Origin: Bacillota bacterium
GTDB taxonomy: Bacteria; Bacillota; Clostridia; Peptostreptococcales; Anaerovoracaceae
DNA length: 16,088 nucleotides
Direction: 5' to 3'
Assembly: GCA_030527065.1 (NCBI GenBank)
Contig: JAUNBO010000002.1
Span: 1 to 16,088 of the forward strand
Part shown: positions 13,798 to 16,088 of the stretch, piece by piece
Position numbering within the stretch: the stretch's first letter is position 1
Layout: each line of letters begins with the position of its first letter
Notes under the pieces: generated by a model
What the model was told of the DNA's origin: nothing
The model's input: only the letters and a program-made list of their open reading frames with translations
Databases searched by the model: none
Position numbers and translations under genes: made by a program

Positions 13798-13871
13798 ACT
13801 TTAGAATCGGGTCTTTGGTCCGGGAAAAAAGCGTATGGTACTTCAGGACCGGGTCTTTGGTCCGGAAAAAA
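13788..13871 (+). repeat. Tandem 42-bp repeat spanning promoter -10 and leader
   Basis: Two adjoining 42-bp units, 13788-13829 and 13830-13871, match at 35 of 42 positions by hand alignment. The core CGGGTCTTTGGTCCGG followed by an A-run (13808-13823 and 13850-13865) is identical. Unit 1 holds the TATAAT -10; the matching site in unit 2 has decayed to TATGGT. Unit 2 is followed directly by the ribosome site AGGGGGA. It may be a local duplication, a protein-binding array, or part of a dispersed repeat family (a related copy lies at 2707-2725). Confidence 0.85.
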
Positions 13872-13885
13872 GGGGGAATGGAGAA

Positions 13886-15112
13886 ATGAAGAAAGCAACA
13901 GCGTTTGTTCTGGTTTTGACACTGGTGCTGGGCAGCCTGGGATTTGCCTTTGGCGCCGGGGCCCTCAGCGACGTGGCGGGAACAAAGTACGAAGAAGCGG
14001 TGACGGCGCTGGCGGAGGCCGGAGTGGTGGAAGGCTACCCCGACGGCAGCTTCCTGCCGGGGAACAGCATTACCCGGGCGGAAGCCTGTAAGATCGTGGT
14101 CCTGGCGGCGGCGGAGGGCAACCGGGTCCCGGCGGCGGCTCTGGAAGCGGCGGCAGGGGCTGCGGCGGAGAGCTTTTCCGACGTATCGGCGGATTTCTGG
14201 GCGGCTCCCTACATCGGCTATGCCGTGGAGCAGGGCGTCGTCAACGGCTATCCCGACGGCAGCTTCAGGGCCGGGCAGAACGTCACCTATTACGAGCTCG
14301 TAAAGATGATGGCGGCGGCCATGGGCGTGGAGGAAGACTCCCTGACGGGGCAGTGGCCGGATAATTACGAGAGCGCCGCCGAGACCCTGGGGCTTCTGGA
14401 AAACGTCAGCTATACCGACGGCAACGCAGCCGCTTCCCGGGGAGACGTGGCCATCGTGGCCTACAACGGCTCGGGGCTGGCTCCGGCGGAGGAAGAGGAC
14501 CCTGCCGAAACGCCGGATGAGGATGGCGGCGACGCCTTCGATCTTTCCAAGTTCAGAGGCGCTCTGATAGGAGTGATCCAGGGCACGGAAAGCATCCTGA
14601 ACGCCGAAGAAGAGTCCGTGTCTGCGGTGGATTTCCTGCTGGGCAGCAAGTATGCCGGCACCGTTCCCGCAAAGAAGAACAGCGCTGCGGATACGGCCAT
14701 CGCAGCCCTGGACCAGGCAGATTACCTGGACGGCGCCCTGTACGCTCTGCGGATCGTAAAGGGCGAGATCACGGAGATCTCCGCCGTCACCAGCTCCGCC
14801 ATCACCTGGGCGGACGATTGCAAGGAACTGACGCCGGCCAGCGCTCTGACCGGGGGGGCAGTGTTCGCCGCGGTGGATTCCATCCATCAGGATGCGGCTG
14901 TTCTGTTCAGCGACCTTACCGCCCCGGGCACTGTGGAGGCCATCGGAATCGGGGAGACCCTGGTGGTCTATCTGCTGAAGGAAAATTCCGCCGGCCTGTT
15001 CTATGAGCTGGGGGATATCGGCGATGTGAAACGCAACGCCCTGGTCCGGCTTTACGACGCCAGCGACGACGATGGAGAGGCGGCCAATATCATTATCGTG
15101 GACCAGCGGTAA
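13886..15112 (+). CDS. Secreted S-layer homology (SLH) domain protein
   Basis: 408 residues with a signal peptide (Lys2-Lys3, hydrophobic core about 5-22, cleavage probably near AFGAGA). SLH domain 1 (about 27-73) contains LSDVAGT and GVVEGYPDGSFLPGNSITR; SLH domain 2 (about 97-146) contains FSDVSADFW and GVVNGYPDGSFRAGQNVT; a degenerate third copy (about 155-195) has NYESAAETLGLL and SRGDVAIVAYN. Three SLH units usually bind pyruvylated secondary wall polymer, holding the protein at the cell wall. An acidic linker EEEDPAETPDEDGGD (202-216) leads to a C-terminal region (about 220-408) that I do not recognise. The frame is open to an ATG at 13835, but the ATG at 13886 starts a proper signal peptide and has AGGGGGA 8 bases upstream. 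It is followed 33 bp later by a TolC-like gene. Confidence 0.9.
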   Translation: MKKATAFVLVLTLVLGSLGFAFGAGALSDVAGTKYEEAVTALAEAGVVEGYPDGSFLPGNSITRAEACKIVVLAAAEGNRVPAAALEAAAGAAAESFSDVSADFWAAPYIGYAVEQGVVNGYPDGSFRAGQNVTYYELVKMMAAAMGVEEDSLTGQWPDNYESAAETLGLLENVSYTDGNAAASRGDVAIVAYNGSGLAPAEEEDPAETPDEDGGDAFDLSKFRGALIGVIQGTESILNAEEESVSAVDFLLGSKYAGTVPAKKNSAADTAIAALDQADYLDGALYALRIVKGEITEISAVTSSAITWADDCKELTPASALTGGAVFAAVDSIHQDAAVLFSDLTAPGTVEAIGIGETLVVYLLKENSAGLFYELGDIGDVKRNALVRLYDASDDDGEAANIIIVDQR

Positions 15113-15145
15113 ACAGAAAAGGAAAACAAGGGAAAGAGGTCGATC

Positions 15146-16088
15146 ATGAAAAAGTTTATCAGTATTTTACTGTGCGGGATCCTGGTGCTGAGCACCGGCG
15201 TATCGGCCCTGGGGGCGGAGACCGGGACCGGTGCGGAGGCTTCCGGGGAAGAGGCAGTCCGGCTGTCTCTGGAGCAGGCGGTGGAGATTATGCAGACCCA
15301 GGGCTCCCGGGCGGAAACGGCGGAGATCAATAAAAACGCCGATCAGGCGGTGGCCAAAGGGTATTCGGAAAGCTCCCGGAGCATCTCGGAGCAGATGGAC
15401 GAACTGTCCCTGTATATCTCTGCGGCTCCCGGCAGCGCAACCAGCATAGTGAGCTCCGCCCAGGCCGCAGGCCTGACAAAGACCAATCAAAAGCTGGTGC
15501 AGATGCAGCGGGATTTTGCCGCCGCTCATGTGGAGGACAATTATCAGGCGGAGATGAACCAGATCCGGGCGGATACGGCGGAGTTCTATTACGGCCTGCT
15601 TCAGGCCAGAGAGAACCTCCGGGTCTGTCAGGAAAATCTCCAGGTGCAGAAGGACATCCTGGCCAACATAGAGAGAAAATATGAGCTGGGAGTGGCGGCC
15701 AGGATAGCGGTGCAGACGGCGGAGACCGCCGTGAAGCAGGCGGAGCAGACCCTGGCGGAAGCGGAGACCGCAGAAGCCTCCGCCTCCATGAATTTCAACA
15801 TGCTGCTGGGCTACAGCCTGGACCGGGAAGTGGTCCTTACAGACGCCCTGGAAAAGCTGCCCTTCCCGGAACTGACCGTGGAGGAAGCCGTGGCCGCCGC
15901 TCTGGAAAACCGCTTGGAGATGGAAGCCGCCGCCTATGCCGCAGAGGTGCAGAAAATCCAGCTGAACAGTCTGGAGGTCCGTTATCCCAAGAACTCCGCC
16001 ACTTACATGAAGCAGCAGGTGGCTTACCTGGAAGCGGCAAAGGCGGAGAGAGACGCTCCGATCCAGATAGAGATGAGCATCCGCATAT
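15146..16088 (+). CDS. TolC-family (outer membrane efflux protein fold) protein, 3' end outside window
   Basis: Partial gene: 314 codons are open from the ATG at 15146 to the window edge with no stop. N-terminal signal peptide MKKFISILLCGILVLSTGVSALGA with likely cleavage after Ala24. The mature part begins with RLSLEQAVEIMQTQGSRAE, the usual opening of OEP repeats, followed by long Ala/Glu/Gln-rich helices likely to form coiled coil (about 130-235), including KYELGVAARIAVQTAETAV and MLLGYSLDREVVL. A second OEP-like repeat starts with LTVEEAVAAALENRLEMEAA (about 246-265). TolC proteins form outer-membrane export ducts in didermic bacteria, but related proteins also occur in Clostridia with a single membrane, where their role is unclear. 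Ribosome site AGAGG (15135-15139). It lies 33 bp after the SLH gene, presumably in one transcript. Confidence 0.82.
   Translation, partial: MKKFISILLCGILVLSTGVSALGAETGTGAEASGEEAVRLSLEQAVEIMQTQGSRAETAEINKNADQAVAKGYSESSRSISEQMDELSLYISAAPGSATSIVSSAQAAGLTKTNQKLVQMQRDFAAAHVEDNYQAEMNQIRADTAEFYYGLLQARENLRVCQENLQVQKDILANIERKYELGVAARIAVQTAETAVKQAEQTLAEAETAEASASMNFNMLLGYSLDREVVLTDALEKLPFPELTVEEAVAAALENRLEMEAAAYAAEVQKIQLNSLEVRYPKNSATYMKQQVAYLEAAKAERDAPIQIEMSIRI

Noticed and set aside
13846..13863. GGACC...GGTCC as a terminator or riboswitch hairpin
   Set aside because: The stem is only 5 bp, is not conserved in the first repeat unit, and is followed by A rather than T residues.
13835..13885. Upstream ATG that would extend the SLH protein by 17 residues
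   Set aside because: It lies inside the tandem repeat, lacks a ribosome site, and would bury the signal peptide behind a charged extension.
13733..14887. Antisense frame with repeated KDP-LKY peptides opposite the SLH gene
   Set aside because: The repeated peptide is simply the translation of the tandem 42-bp DNA repeat; the plus strand has signal peptide and SLH domains.

Overview
The window reads as chromosome from a high-GC anaerobic member of the Firmicutes, probably class Clostridia. The grounds are the clustering of carD, a yacL-type PIN/TRAM gene, a fused ispDF and proS, a PPi-type phosphofructokinase, an OmpR-type two-component pair, SLH-domain envelope protein, strong purine-rich Shine-Dalgarno sites, and heavy use of the Ile codon ATA despite the high GC. 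This is inference; no rRNA or tRNA gene is present to fix the taxonomy. Gene density is high and no stretch longer than about 210 bp lacks a gene. I see no rRNA, tRNA, CRISPR array, transposase, integrase or phage gene.

Layout. (1) 58-1242 (+): NAD(P)-type malic enzyme, whose 3' end overlaps by 4 bp the end of the convergent histidine kinase gene. (2) 4752-1239 (-): PPi-type 6-phosphofructokinase, then an OmpR-family response regulator and its membrane histidine kinase. (3) 4753-4958: a divergent control region with one promoter firing left into the PFK gene and two tandem sigma-A-like promoters firing right. (4) 4959-11253 (+): a likely long operon of carD, yacL-like PIN/TRAM gene, ispDF, proS, a chromate-transporter half-gene pair and a Nudix hydrolase. 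(5) 11280-12679 (+): a near-consensus promoter, a leader of about 79% GC, a CofE-like (F420-0:glutamyl ligase family) protein and a hairpin terminator. (6) 12691-13731 (+): mtnA. (7) 13769-16088 (+): a promoter whose -10 box lies inside a tandem 42-bp repeat, then an SLH-domain secreted protein and a TolC-family (outer-membrane efflux protein fold) gene that runs off the window.

Working together. The malic enzyme and PFK belong to central carbon metabolism. The carD operon mixes RNA polymerase regulation (CarD), isoprenoid precursor synthesis (IspDF), translation (ProS) and ion transport (ChrA pair). The last block is a cell-envelope module: an SLH protein expected to bind the wall, followed by a TolC-like protein.

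The points most worth a second look are the CofE-like enzyme in an organism type not known for F420, the SLH/TolC pair, the promoter-embedded tandem repeat with a related copy between the two-component genes, and the very GC-rich palindromic spacers.
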